64,000 bases of DNA from Fischerella sp. PCC 9431 (lineage in GTDB: Bacteria > Cyanobacteriota > Cyanobacteriia > Cyanobacteriales > Nostocaceae), in contig NZ_KE650771.1 in the NCBI RefSeq assembly GCF_000447295.1, positions 1,175,869-1,239,868 of the forward strand. The letters run 5' to 3'. Numbering within the stretch: the stretch's first letter is position 1; each line of letters opens with the position of its first letter. The notes beneath the pieces were generated by a model. That model was not told where the DNA came from. It was given only the letters and a program-made list of their open reading frames with translations, and made no database searches. Shown piece after piece: positions 7,912-16,641 of this stretch. A program made the position numbers and the translations under genes.

Positions 7912-8802
7912 ATGCAGGCATTAGTCTATAAATATCGCCTTCGGACAGTGGTGAGTTTGATATTTATAAGTGGAATAATTTTCTTACCTTGTTCTTTAGT
8001 GGCACAGAATGCTCCCAACAAGGCTACAGACTATTTAAATCAAGGATTACAAGCTGTACAGACAGGGAAAATCCAAGATGCGATCGCGGCTTTTCAACAA
8101 GCTGCTCAATTAGATCCCAGCCTCGCTCCAGCACATTACAATTTGGGTTTAGCATTACGACAAGCTGGACAGTTACAACCTGCGGCGGATGCATTTTATC
8201 GCGCTACCCAAGCCGATCCCCAGTTTGCTTTAGCTTACGCGAATTTAGGCGGTGCATTGTTAGAAGGCAAGAATTTACAGCAAGCAAATGATTATTTACA
8301 AAGAGCCATAGAACTTGATCCCAAACTAGGAGTAGCTCACTATAACTTGGGGTTGGTCAGAGAAGAACAACAAAATTGGGATCAAGCGATCGCATCTTTT
8401 AAAAAAGCAATGGAATATAGCAAAAATGCACCAGAGCCAGCTTATCATTTAGGGATATGTTATCTACAACAAAACAAAATCGATAAAGCCAAAAATGCCT
8501 TTCGTAAAGCAATACAAATAAACCCAAAATATCCAGAAGCTTATTATAGTCTTGGTTCGGTTTTATATAACCAAGGTAAATCAAAAGATGCTCTAGAAGC
8601 TTTTAGAAAATCTGCGGAAGCTAATTCCAATTATCCCAATGCTTATTATGGTGCAGGACTAGCTTTTATACAATTACAACAATACACAGATGCGATACAA
8701 GTATTGCAATTCGCTAGAGATTTATACAAAATTCAGAATAATCTGGAATGGGCAAATAAAGCAGAACAATTATTACAACAAGCCCAACAAAGACGGAATT
8801 AG
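7912..8802 (+). CDS. Secreted tetratricopeptide-repeat protein
   Basis: A 296-residue protein with an N-terminal signal segment (RTVVSLIFISGIIFLPCSLVAQ) and about seven consecutive TPR units from residue 40 on, e.g. AAQLDPSLAPAHYNLGLALR and AIELDPKLGVAHYNLGLVRE. TPR arrays bind other proteins; a periplasmic or lumenal scaffold role is inferred. There is no catalytic domain. Convergent with the response-regulator gene across a repeat hairpin. The start is the only ATG ahead of the signal peptide. Confidence 0.85.
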   Translation: MQALVYKYRLRTVVSLIFISGIIFLPCSLVAQNAPNKATDYLNQGLQAVQTGKIQDAIAAFQQAAQLDPSLAPAHYNLGLALRQAGQLQPAADAFYRATQADPQFALAYANLGGALLEGKNLQQANDYLQRAIELDPKLGVAHYNLGLVREEQQNWDQAIASFKKAMEYSKNAPEPAYHLGICYLQQNKIDKAKNAFRKAIQINPKYPEAYYSLGSVLYNQGKSKDALEAFRKSAEANSNYPNAYYGAGLAFIQLQQYTDAIQVLQFARDLYKIQNNLEWANKAEQLLQQAQQRRN

Positions 8803-8945
8803 GGAACGAGGATCGGGGAACGGGGATAAGGGAATATGGGATGTGCTTGGAGTCTGTGATGTGCTTAGAGTGTGGGGAATGTGAGGAGAATTATTTAACA
8901 AGTCTTTTTTTCAATCCCCAATCCCCGATCCCCGATCCCCTTTCC
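8803..8945. repeat. Inverted G-rich/C-rich heptamer (STRR-type) hairpin
   Basis: The left arm has GGATCGGGGAACGGGGATAAG and the right arm has runs of CAATCCCC, GATCCCC, GATCCCC, so the two can fold back on each other. Heptameric repeats of this kind are known from heterocystous cyanobacteria as STRRs. It fills the gap between two convergent genes and may end transcription from both. The inner GAGAATTATTTAACAAGTCT recurs almost exactly at about 11591-11610. Confidence 0.7.
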
Positions 8946-8952
8946 TTTATCT

Positions 8953-9345
8953 TCATTCAGGTTCAAGGAGAGCTTGCACTTGTGTTAATAATTCATCAAT
9001 ATTTATCGGCTTGTGCAGAAATCCATTTACTTGTAACTGTTGCTGCTCAAATGTTGGCAATTCATCATAGGCAGTTACTATCACAATTGCAACTGAAGGC
9101 TGATTTTGTCGAATCCATTTGGCTACTTCATAACCATCAAGTTCTGGCATCATTAAATCTAATAACACTAAGTTTGGTGGATTCGCTTCTATTTTGGCAA
9201 TTGCTGTATAACCACCAGAAGCAATGTCAACTTGATAACCTTCGGACTCTAATATTGTTGCGAGTAGCAAAGAATTATCAATGACATCATCAACGACAAG
9301 AATTTGTGTTTTCTTCAAATTTTCTTCGGGAAATAAACAACTCAT
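8953..9345 (-). CDS. Single-domain response regulator (CheY-like)
   Basis: A 130-residue receiver domain with no output domain. The acidic pair is in LVVDDV (VDD), the phosphoacceptor Asp in LVLLDLMMPELDGYE, the conserved Thr in VIVTAYDE, and Lys in FLHKPIN. It would relay phosphate from a histidine kinase to a partner by protein contact. No kinase is adjacent; the hybrid kinase at 25 kb is the only one in the window and there is no evidence that they pair. Confidence 0.92.
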   Translation of the reverse strand: MSCLFPEENLKKTQILVVDDVIDNSLLLATILESEGYQVDIASGGYTAIAKIEANPPNLVLLDLMMPELDGYEVAKWIRQNQPSVAIVIVTAYDELPTFEQQQLQVNGFLHKPINIDELLTQVQALLEPE

Positions 9346-9895
9346 ACAACAAGATTTTTATTAAATGTGTGATTTTATGAAAAGAGACTCAAAAAATAAA
9401 GATCTTCCAAAACAAAAACCTTTTTATCTTATATTTCCTCTTACTTTGGTGTTATTTACCTCTGACTGTAGTAGGAATATCAACGTATCTAAAGAAATAT
9501 TAATAATTATAAAAAAAGACTTAAAGTTGACTAAGACAATGTCCACCAGCATAAAAGTAAGACAAGTGATGTATTTTAAATAACTTTTCGTCTGAAGTAC
9601 ACAATAACTGTTATTTGAGAAAGCTAAAAACTCAAACAATGCGATCGCCTGGATGTCAAAGATCTAACTTATAGCAATTTTCTCCTAAATTTAAGTACAT
9701 AAATACTATACTTGTATAGTATTGCTATATGCTCTGACTTTTAATAGCAGTCCTAAATTATTCGTGAATAACAAGATCCCCGACTTTTCTAAAAAGTCGG
9801 GGATTTGTAATCAAAATCAAAAATAATTACTGTGTTTGATCTTTCAAAAAGGTGCGTTAGGCGTTGACATAACCCACGCTACTGAAGAACCATAT
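9346..9895. other. Non-coding region between response regulator and icd
   Basis: 550 bp without a gene I would defend. A 72-codon plus-strand frame at 9365-9583 is AT-rich, Lys/Ile-rich and without a ribosome binding site. The stretch holds the strong hairpin at 9776-9804 and otherwise low-complexity AT-rich sequence. Confidence 0.5.
9776..9804 (-). terminator. Strong hairpin downstream of icd
   Basis: A perfect 13-bp stem ATCCCCGACTTTT / AAAAGTCGGGGAT with a 3-base loop, about 90 bp past the icd stop. The U tract is weak, but the stem is strong enough to act as a terminator or 3'-end stabiliser. Confidence 0.65.
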
Positions 9896-11317
9896 CTAAC
9901 TAAAGTGTTTGATAATCGCTTCCGCAAATTCTGAACACTTCAAAGGTTCAACAGGTGGTTCCATTAACCGGGCTAAGTCGTAGGTAACTTGACGGTTGGC
10001 GATCGCATCCCCAAGACCTTTTTTGATTAAGTCTGCTGCTTCTTGCCATCCTAAATATTCCAGCATCATCACACCAGACAAAATCACCGAACCAGGATTA
10101 ATCCGATCCAAGCCAGCATGTTTGGGTGCTGTACCGTGGGTAGCTTCAAAAACCGCGCATTCATCGCCAATATTTGCTCCTGGCCCCATTCCCAGTCCAC
10201 CAACAATGGCGGCGGCTGCATCTGACAAATAATCGCCATTCAAGTTCATTGTCGCCAGAATCGAATACTCATCTGGTCGAGTTTGGATTTGTTGGAAAAT
10301 ACTATCAGCGATGCGGTCATTAACCATCACCTTGTCTTTCCATTTACCATTACCATGAGTTGACCAAATAGAGTTAAGAACTGTTTCTACTTCCTTGACA
10401 ATTTGCTCTTTCTTCTCTGCTGTCAAGGCATCAAAACCAGGATCAACCATCCGGGCGTTTTCTTCTGCTGTAAGATTGGGGTTTTTCTCTTTGTTGCTTA
10501 AAATCCAAGATTCCCGTTCAGTGATACAACTGGCGCGGAATTCACTGGTTGCGAGTTCGTAACCCCAATCACGGAAAGCGCCTTCGGTGTACTTCATAAT
10601 GTTGCCCTTATGCACCAAAGTCACCATTTGTTTGTGTTTGGGTAGTTGCAGGGCGTGTTTGATGGCGCGTCGAACCAAGCGCTGGGAACCAGTTTTACTG
10701 ATTGGTTTAATACCGATTCCAGAGTCGAGGGGAATTTGTTTTTTGCCGTGTTCTGGTGTTGCGGGGATGAGTTCTTTGTTGAGGAATGAAATCAAGCGAT
10801 CGCCAATTTCACTACCTTGTTTCCACTCGATCCCCAAATAAATATCTTCGGTATTTTCCCGATAAACAATTACATCGAGTTTTTCGGGACTTTTGTGGGG
10901 AGAAGGCGTACCTGCGTAGTATCGACAAGGACGCACGCAAGCATAAAGGTCAAAAATTTGCCGTAAAGCAACATTCAGAGAGCGGATACCACCGCCGACA
11001 GGAGTGGTCAATGGTCCTTTGATTGCAACACCGTATTCTTGAATTGCTGTCAAAGTATCTTGAGGTAAATACTGGTATGTACCGTATAATTCGCAAGCTT
11101 CATCACCAGCATATACCTTAAACCAGCTAATTTTTCGTTTGCCTTTGTATGCTACATCTACGGCAGCGTCGAAAACTTTTTGGGCTGCTGGCCAGATATC
11201 GATCCCAGTACCATCTCCTCGAATAAAAGGAATGATGGGATTATCAGGAACACTTGGTTCACTATTTTTGAAAGTAATTTTTGCTCCGGTTGAGGGGGGA
11301 GTAATTTTTTCGTACAT
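9896..11317 (-). CDS. icd: NADP-dependent isocitrate dehydrogenase
   Basis: A 473-residue enzyme converting isocitrate to 2-oxoglutarate + CO2 + NADPH. In cyanobacteria this makes the 2-oxoglutarate skeleton for ammonium assimilation and the C/N signal read by NtcA and PII. The landmarks are [35 protein letters not shown] (phosphorylatable-Ser loop), [14 protein letters not shown], and the NADP site [12 protein letters not shown]. Length and motifs match the bacterial homodimeric type. An AGGAG 7 bp before the ATG fixes the start. Monocistronic, ending at the hairpin at 9776-9804. Confidence 0.97.
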   Translation of the reverse strand: MYEKITPPSTGAKITFKNSEPSVPDNPIIPFIRGDGTGIDIWPAAQKVFDAAVDVAYKGKRKISWFKVYAGDEACELYGTYQYLPQDTLTAIQEYGVAIKGPLTTPVGGGIRSLNVALRQIFDLYACVRPCRYYAGTPSPHKSPEKLDVIVYRENTEDIYLGIEWKQGSEIGDRLISFLNKELIPATPEHGKKQIPLDSGIGIKPISKTGSQRLVRRAIKHALQLPKHKQMVTLVHKGNIMKYTEGAFRDWGYELATSEFRASCITERESWILSNKEKNPNLTAEENARMVDPGFDALTAEKKEQIVKEVETVLNSIWSTHGNGKWKDKVMVNDRIADSIFQQIQTRPDEYSILATMNLNGDYLSDAAAAIVGGLGMGPGANIGDECAVFEATHGTAPKHAGLDRINPGSVILSGVMMLEYLGWQEAADLIKKGLGDAIANRQVTYDLARLMEPPVEPLKCSEFAEAIIKHFS

Positions 11318-11726
11318 TCACACACTCCTGATTGTGACGCAGCGACATCAGCTGCCATATTTTTTGGTAATTGGTAGTTGATCGTTGTTTGTTGCTAGAT
11401 CATTATTCAAAACAATCAACAACAAACAGCAATCTGATATTTTGCTGTACCTTGTTATTGATCAAGCCAACAAACAGAGTTTTCCCCTCTGGAGAAGAGT
11501 ATAAGCGACTGAAGACGAGGAACCAAATTATTTTTTGTACTTTGTGGGAAGTAATGTAGAGACGCGCCGTGGCGCGTCTGGAAGTGTGGGGAGAATTATT
11601 TAACAAATCTCTTCCCAATTCCCGATCCCCAATCCCCGTTCCCCAATTCCCGATCCCTTTCGATGCTATCTTACCGCTTAGAGGCTTAATTGGTATACTC
11701 TGGGAATATACAGCAAAAAGCCAGCA
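11318..11726. repeat. icd upstream region with composite repeat
   Basis: 409 bp upstream of icd. It contains a GAGACGCGCCGTGGCGCGTCT palindrome core at about 11558-11580, then GAGAATTATTTAACAAATCT and a run of TCCCCAATCCCCGTTCCCC to about 11660. The same order of modules occurs at 8868-8945. The icd promoter should lie in the first ~150 bp upstream of its start; a defined NtcA box was not found by eye. Confidence 0.5.
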
Positions 11727-11894
11727 ATGAAGAATAAAAGAGAGATCACTATCAGGGTGACTGAGCAAGAGTTCGCAATGTTAGAATCCCACTGTCAAGC
11801 TGTAGGCAGAACCAAAACGGATATTTTGCGAGAGTTTATCAGGTCACTAAGTTCTAAAACCACTGAAACATCTAAGGATGATGCAGGTATATAA
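11727..11894 (+). CDS. Small ribbon-helix-helix (CopG/MobC-like) protein
   Basis: A 55-residue ORF: MKNKREITIRVTEQEFAMLE, then CQAVGRTKTDILREFIRSL and a polar tail. The alternating beta strand (REITIRV) followed by two helices with the second helix preceded by GRTKTDILREF is the standard ribbon-helix-helix pattern. Such proteins bind DNA as dimers and act as autoregulators, antitoxins or relaxosome accessories. No toxin partner follows; gun4 comes next after 123 bp. The ribosome binding site is weak. Confidence 0.6.
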   Translation: MKNKREITIRVTEQEFAMLESHCQAVGRTKTDILREFIRSLSSKTTETSKDDAGI

Positions 11895-12017
11895 TGAGTG
11901 GGCTTTGAGCGCAATTTCCTGTAAACTACTCTACGCTACTGATGCTTGCCCATCTACAAAATTTTATATCTTATAGTTTATCGCTTGTTCACCGATCGCA
12001 TTTTCTGAGTAATTGTA

Positions 12018-12731
12018 ATGACAGACCCAATGATTGTATCAGGCACATCTTCTGACATTGAATCCCTACGCGGCCAATTAGTTGCTGGGTCTTTGCAAGT
12101 CCAACAACAAACAATCCCGCAGTTAGCTAACCTTGGTAATAATGGATTCGATGTCTTGATGGAATTTTTAATGGAACGTCGCGACAATCCCGCGACTTGG
12201 GTTGATGGTAAAGCTTACCAAGTGTTGTATAGTTCTGATTCGCCTCAAGTTAAAGATTTTCTCCAAACTCATTTTCCTCAAGGTATTGTGCCTCTAAAAT
12301 CAGAGTGCGGCATTGATTACAGTCCCTTGCAACATTTACTAGCAACTCAAGATTTCGAGGCTAGCGATCGCATGACACTGCAAAAAATGTGTGAAATTGC
12401 AGGTGCAGAAGCAGTCAAACGCAAGTGGCTTTATTTTACCGAAGTAGATAATTTTCCAGTTACAGACCTACAAACAATTAACAAACTTTGGTTAGTCCAC
12501 TCCGAAGGTAAATTTGGTTTTTCTGTACAGCGAGAAATCTGGTTAGGTTTAGGGAAAAACTGGGATAATCTTTGGGTAAAAATCGGTTGGAAAAAAGGTA
12601 ACAATTGGACACGTTACCCTCAAGAATTTACCTGGAATTTAACCGCGCCCAAAGGTCATTTACCTCTTTCTAATCAACTGCGAGGAGTCAGAGTTATTGC
12701 GTCTTTGCTTTCTCATCCGGCTTGGAATTAG
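12018..12731 (+). CDS. gun4: GUN4, Mg-chelatase activator / tetrapyrrole-binding protein
   Basis: A 237-residue protein with the two-part architecture of cyanobacterial Gun4: an N-terminal helical bundle (about 1-85, SLQVQQQTIPQLANLGNNG) and the tetrapyrrole-binding GUN4 core (about 90-232) with YSPLQHLLATQDFEASDRMT, FPVTDLQTINKLWLVHSEGKFGFSVQ and APKGHLPL. Known function: binds protoporphyrin IX and Mg-protoporphyrin and stimulates the ChlH subunit of magnesium chelatase at the chlorophyll branch point. Length equals the Synechocystis protein. Followed 30 bp later by a Uma2 gene. It gives a reference for the GUN4 domains at 37-40 kb, which have diverged from it. Confidence 0.93.
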   Translation: MTDPMIVSGTSSDIESLRGQLVAGSLQVQQQTIPQLANLGNNGFDVLMEFLMERRDNPATWVDGKAYQVLYSSDSPQVKDFLQTHFPQGIVPLKSECGIDYSPLQHLLATQDFEASDRMTLQKMCEIAGAEAVKRKWLYFTEVDNFPVTDLQTINKLWLVHSEGKFGFSVQREIWLGLGKNWDNLWVKIGWKKGNNWTRYPQEFTWNLTAPKGHLPLSNQLRGVRVIASLLSHPAWN

Positions 12732-12761
12732 TTTTATTCTCTGATTAGGAGAACACTTGTT

Positions 12762-13406
12762 ATGGTAACAACAGCGCCACTCGCAGAAACCAGAACTTTA
12801 CTAGAAAATATCAGCTGGCAAACATTCAAAGCCATACTAGCCGATATCGGGGATGAACGAAATACAAGGCTAGCTTATGACAATAGAATATTAGAAATTA
12901 TGACTCCATTGATGCCACACGAAAACTCTAATCGCCTGATCGAAAGATTTGTGATTGTGTTGTGTGAGGAATTAGGTTTAGAAGTAAAAAGTGTTGGTTC
13001 AATGACCTTAACACGTGATGACTTAGAACGAGGAGGTGAACCTGATAGCAGCTATTACATCCAACACGAGTCTTTAGTTAGAGACAGAGAAAACATAGAC
13101 TTAGCAATAGATCCACCACCAGACTTGGTGCTAGAGGTTGAATACTCCAGATCAAAAGTAGATAAGACGAAAATTTACGCCACTATTGGCGTACCTGAGT
13201 TTTGGCGGTTCAACGGAAGTGTGTTGCGAGTTTATATACTTAATGAAGGTCAATACTCAGAAGTTCAATTTAGCCCCACATTTGCTGCTATACCCGTCAA
13301 AGAAATCCCCCAATTTCTTCAACGCTCCCGGAAAGAGGGAGAAAATGCTACTACTCAGGCTTTCCGCGCTTGGGTGAAACAGCTAATTGCTGATTCAGGA
13401 CAGTAA
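12762..13406 (+). CDS. Uma2-family PD-(D/E)XK nuclease-like protein
   Basis: A 214-residue member of the Uma2 (DUF820) family, very expanded in cyanobacteria. The restriction-endonuclease-like core is visible: DPPPDLVLEVEYSRSKVDKT (D...EVE..S..K) and KIYATIGVPEFWRF. The biological role is unproven. An AGGAG ribosome binding site precedes the ATG. It directly follows gun4 (30 bp), but that adjacency probably has no functional meaning because these genes are scattered. Confidence 0.88.
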   Translation: MVTTAPLAETRTLLENISWQTFKAILADIGDERNTRLAYDNRILEIMTPLMPHENSNRLIERFVIVLCEELGLEVKSVGSMTLTRDDLERGGEPDSSYYIQHESLVRDRENIDLAIDPPPDLVLEVEYSRSKVDKTKIYATIGVPEFWRFNGSVLRVYILNEGQYSEVQFSPTFAAIPVKEIPQFLQRSRKEGENATTQAFRAWVKQLIADSGQ

Positions 13407-13481
13407 GCATCGCAAAGTCTTCGGTTTTTCACGTTAAAATGCGATCGCACCTTGCCAGATCATCAGTCGATAATCACAACA

Positions 13482-14600
13482 ATGGCTAGCGTTAGTCTTG
13501 AAAGCATTAAGCGTAAATTTAACAATGTCACCGCGATAGAGGATATTACCTTTGATATTCCCGATGGCGAATTTTGGGTTTTGGTAGGGCCTTCGGGTTG
13601 TGGTAAGTCTACAATTTTACGCACAATTGCGGGTTTGGAAACTGCGACATCTGGCAAACTTTATATTGGGGATAAATTGATGAACAATGTCCCCGCCAGA
13701 CAACGAGATGTGGCGATGGTATTCCAGAATTATGCCTTATACCCGCACATGACCGTGGCAGAAAATATTGCTTTTGGGTTACGGATGCGAAAAATCGATC
13801 CGAAGACTGTGCAAGAAAGGGTAATGACGGTAGCGCGATCGCTAGCTTTGGAACATCTGCTAGAACGTAAACCCAAACAACTTTCCGGGGGACAACAACA
13901 ACGGGTAGCATTAGGAAGAGCGATCGCCCGTCAACCACAGGTATTTTTATTAGATGAACCTCTATCCAATTTAGATGCTCAATTGCGAGACGATACGCGG
14001 GCTGAGTTAAAAGAGTTACATCAAGACCTGGGCATTACTACGGTTTATGTTACTCACGATCAGGTTGAGGCGATGACATTGGCTGATCAGATTGTAGTGT
14101 TGAATCGCGGTAGAATTCAGCAAATTGGCGAACCACAAGAAATTTATGCCAAGCCAGTTAACCGCATGGTGGCTACTTTTTTGGGTAGTCCACCGATGAA
14201 TATTTTACCAGCTAAATATACTGCTGGGGGTTTTGCTGTAGATGGACAAGTGTTACCTGTGACTACGGAAATGCAGGATAAATTGCATCTGCGGGAGGGA
14301 CAAGGGTTTGATTTGGGTGTGAGACCGGAGAGTATTAATATTAATGAACCACCGAGACGCCAAGGACGCCAAGGAGAATTCGCAGAGTTAGTAGTAGAGG
14401 TAAAGGTGGTAGAACCTCTGGGGAGGGAGACTTTGATTCGTGCGAGTTTACCTGGTTCAGGGGTGCTGGTGAATGTACAATCAGGTGCGGATATGCGTCC
14501 CCGTCCAGGCGATCGCTTGATGTTGGAAATTGATTTGAGTCAGGTATTTGTGTTTGATACTGCTACAGGCGATCGTTTATATCCACCTTCCGCACTATAA
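13482..14600 (+). CDS. ABC transporter ATP-binding protein, MalK/UgpC type
   Basis: A 372-residue ATPase starting at MASVSLESIKRKFNNVTAIE; an in-frame TTG 30 bp upstream is less likely. Walker A GPSGCGKST, Q-loop FQNYALYPH, signature LSGGQQQR, Walker B VFLLDEP and switch His THDQVEAM are intact, followed by the two-part C-terminal OB/TOBE regulatory domain. This type energises sugar, polyol or glycerol-3-phosphate importers and often serves several permeases; none is encoded here, so it is an orphan ATPase. The TOBE region carries a short in-frame insert (PPRRQGRQGEF, about 14349-14385) made of a CGCCAAGGA direct repeat, like dispersed repeats elsewhere in the window. Confidence 0.92.
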   Translation: MASVSLESIKRKFNNVTAIEDITFDIPDGEFWVLVGPSGCGKSTILRTIAGLETATSGKLYIGDKLMNNVPARQRDVAMVFQNYALYPHMTVAENIAFGLRMRKIDPKTVQERVMTVARSLALEHLLERKPKQLSGGQQQRVALGRAIARQPQVFLLDEPLSNLDAQLRDDTRAELKELHQDLGITTVYVTHDQVEAMTLADQIVVLNRGRIQQIGEPQEIYAKPVNRMVATFLGSPPMNILPAKYTAGGFAVDGQVLPVTTEMQDKLHLREGQGFDLGVRPESININEPPRRQGRQGEFAELVVEVKVVEPLGRETLIRASLPGSGVLVNVQSGADMRPRPGDRLMLEIDLSQVFVFDTATGDRLYPPSAL

Positions 14601-14692
14601 ATTTTTGAGGTCTGCGAAATCATTTTTGGGTGTCAAGGAATCCCTGTTCCCTGTTCCCCGTTCCCCGTTCCCTTTTACGGAATACTACTAGG
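14601..14692. repeat. Short C-rich heptamer/octamer repeat
   Basis: Directly after the ABC gene: GTTCCCTGTTCCCCGTTCCC-type repeats (about 14641-14673), related to those at 18645-18673 and 40130-40250. No gene. Confidence 0.5.
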
Positions 14693-14945
14693 ACTTACGC
14701 ACTATACAAATTGGCTATTATTTGCATAATGATTGGTTCACAACACAAGTCTGTTGGTTCACAACACAAGTTCGTTGGTTCACAACACAAGTCTGTTGGT
14801 TCACAACACAAGTCTGTTGGTTCACAACACAAGTTCGTTGGTTCACAACACAAGTTCGTTGGTTCACAACACAAGTCTGTTGGTTCACAACACAAGTTCG
14901 TTGGTTCACAACACAAGTAAGTCCGTATTTGTACAGTGCGTAAGT
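14693..14945. mobile_element. TIR-bounded element containing a 21-bp tandem array
   Basis: The ends ACTTACGCACTATACAAAT (14693-14711) and, inverted, ACTTACGCACTGTACAAAT (14927-14945) form 19-bp terminal inverted repeats with one mismatch. Between them lies a tandem array of nine 21-bp units (14732-14920). There is no transposase. A GGACTTACGCA end is common on Nostocales insertion elements (from general familiarity, not checked here), so this looks like a non-autonomous derivative whose interior has expanded by repeat amplification. Confidence 0.7.
14732..14920. repeat. Nine 21-bp tandem repeats
   Basis: The core GGTTCACAACACAAGT is present in all nine units; units 1-8 end alternately in CTGTT or TCGTT, the ninth in AAG. 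Because 21 is divisible by 3, several reading frames stay open on both strands (for example repeated CCEPTNL or VHNTSLL heptapeptides). These have no start context or other evidence of translation and are not called as genes. Confidence 0.9.
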
Positions 14946-14950
14946 TCTAA

Positions 14951-16605
14951 CTACTTAGCATCCGCAATCACCCACTTATTATTCCCGGCGTCCCATAACA
15001 GGGAAAAGTTAACGGAACTGGATGATTCTCGTCCTGTTTTCAATATATATTTTAGTTGAGCAGATACGGTCGCTGTTTCTGTATTATTTTCTACTAAGCT
15101 CACTTGTTCAACTTCTACCTGTTGAACTTTACCTCCCCACCAGTCAATGTAGGAAAGATAACCGTTGGGGTGAAGACTTTTATTGTTTTGGAAGTTAGGG
15201 GATAACTGATTCCAGGCTGTTTGATATTGTCCTTGATTAATATTGGCGTAATAGCTTTGTATAAATTCTTCTGGAGATGGGCGAGTATTTTCTGGGTTTG
15301 TTGCTGTAGTTTCTTCAGGGGTAGGCGTTTGGCTAGCAACGGGTTCGGTAGTGTTGCTATCTGGTGATGGTTCCGGTGATGTAGTTTCTGAAGAAGATCC
15401 GGAGGTGATGGGAAAGTTTGATTCTGGTGTTGAAGTTGGTTTTAAGGTTGTAGGTGATTGTTCAGGTTCTACTGATGCTGTGGTTGGTTCACTTGGTGAA
15501 GTAGTGGGTTGTTGGGTAATTGGTTGGGGTTGTTGTCTATTACTGAGGGCAAAACTAATAATTACAGATGCACCTATTAAACCACCAACAATACCGCCAA
15601 TTAATATTCCTTTCTTTCCACTACCAGTATTTTGATTGATGGGAGGTTGATAGGAATTCGCTGGACTAACGGCGACTGTATTTTGTGGTGTTTGGGGAGA
15701 TGGTACTGTTGCTGCTGCTGGTGGTTGGTAAGGCGCAGTGGGTGCAATTGGAGGTGTATAGGGAACGGTAGGCGGAAATGGTGCAGTACCTGTGTGTAGA
15801 GCTTGCAACATTTCTTTGGCACTGACAAAGCGATCGCTCGGATGATATTGTATGGCTTTATCTAAGATGGCTGCAAAAGTGGGAGTTACATTTAAAGCAT
15901 GTTGTCGCCACAACACCCCACCTGTGGCTGGATCGGTTCCCAATTCTTGCGGTATTTTGCCTGTTATTAAATAAATTGCTGTTAAACCTAAACTATATAT
16001 ATCGCTAGCAAACATCGGGCGTCCAACAGTTTGTTCGCTGGGCATAAACCCCGGTGTACCAATGACAATTGACCGAGTAGAATTCCCAGAAGGAGTCATT
16101 ATTGTTCCGACTGTTTCTTTGACTGCGCCAAAGTCAATTAATATCGGTTTGCCATCTGCATAACGAATCAAAATATTATCTGGCTTGATATCTCGGTGGA
16201 CAATACCTTTGCTGTGGACATAATCAAGAACTGGCAAAATACTGGTCAGAATTTCTTTAACTGCACTCTCACTCATTACACCCTGCTGTTGCATTTTCGC
16301 AGTGAGGGTTTGTGCTTGAATATACTCTTGAACTAAGTAAAATTGTCCATTTCCGAAAAGTAAGCATACAACCGGGGAATCTGATCACTACCATCACCCA
16401 GTTCTTCTAAAATTGCTGCTTCTCGTTGAAATCGCTGCTGTACTAACTGGTAAACCTGGGGATTGTCTTGAATCGGTTTTAGTTGCTTAATGACACAGCG
16501 ACGGCGGGAGGGCATTTGTGTATCTTCTGCTAAGAATGTTTCCCCAAATCCACCACCGCCAAGAGTTTGGATGACTTGATAGCGGTTATTGAGCAGCGTT
16601 TGCAT
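14951..16605 (-). pseudogene. Ser/Thr protein kinase with NTF2-like C-terminal domain, frameshifted
   Basis: Two frames together encode one kinase. 16605-16333 gives the N-lobe (LGGGGFGETFLAEDT, VIKQLKP) up to YAYFSEMDNFT and a stop. Shifting frame at about 16345-16353 restores NGQFYLVQEYIQAQTLTAKM, which runs on into HRDIKPDN, DFGAVKE, a Pro/Thr-rich linker, a TM helix (GILIGGIVGGLIGASVIISFAL) and a C-terminal NTF2-like domain (EEFIQSYYANINQGQYQTAW). A single missing A in a run of A's (GAAATGG for expected GAAAATGG) explains the break. Either a recent pseudogene or a sequencing error. First of three paralogous kinases in this 10-kb stretch. Confidence 0.85.
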
Positions 16606-16641
16606 AGGAGTGCGCCAGAATAATTAAGGCAGTTATTTATT

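Noticed and set aside
9365..9583. 72-codon plus-strand ORF
   Set aside because: No ribosome binding site, Lys/Ile-rich AT-biased composition, no recognisable motif.
14695..14943. Several overlapping open frames on both strands made of CCEPTNL, VHNTSLL and similar heptapeptides
   Set aside because: They follow from a 21-bp repeat without stops; no ribosome binding site, and frames on both strands are equally open.
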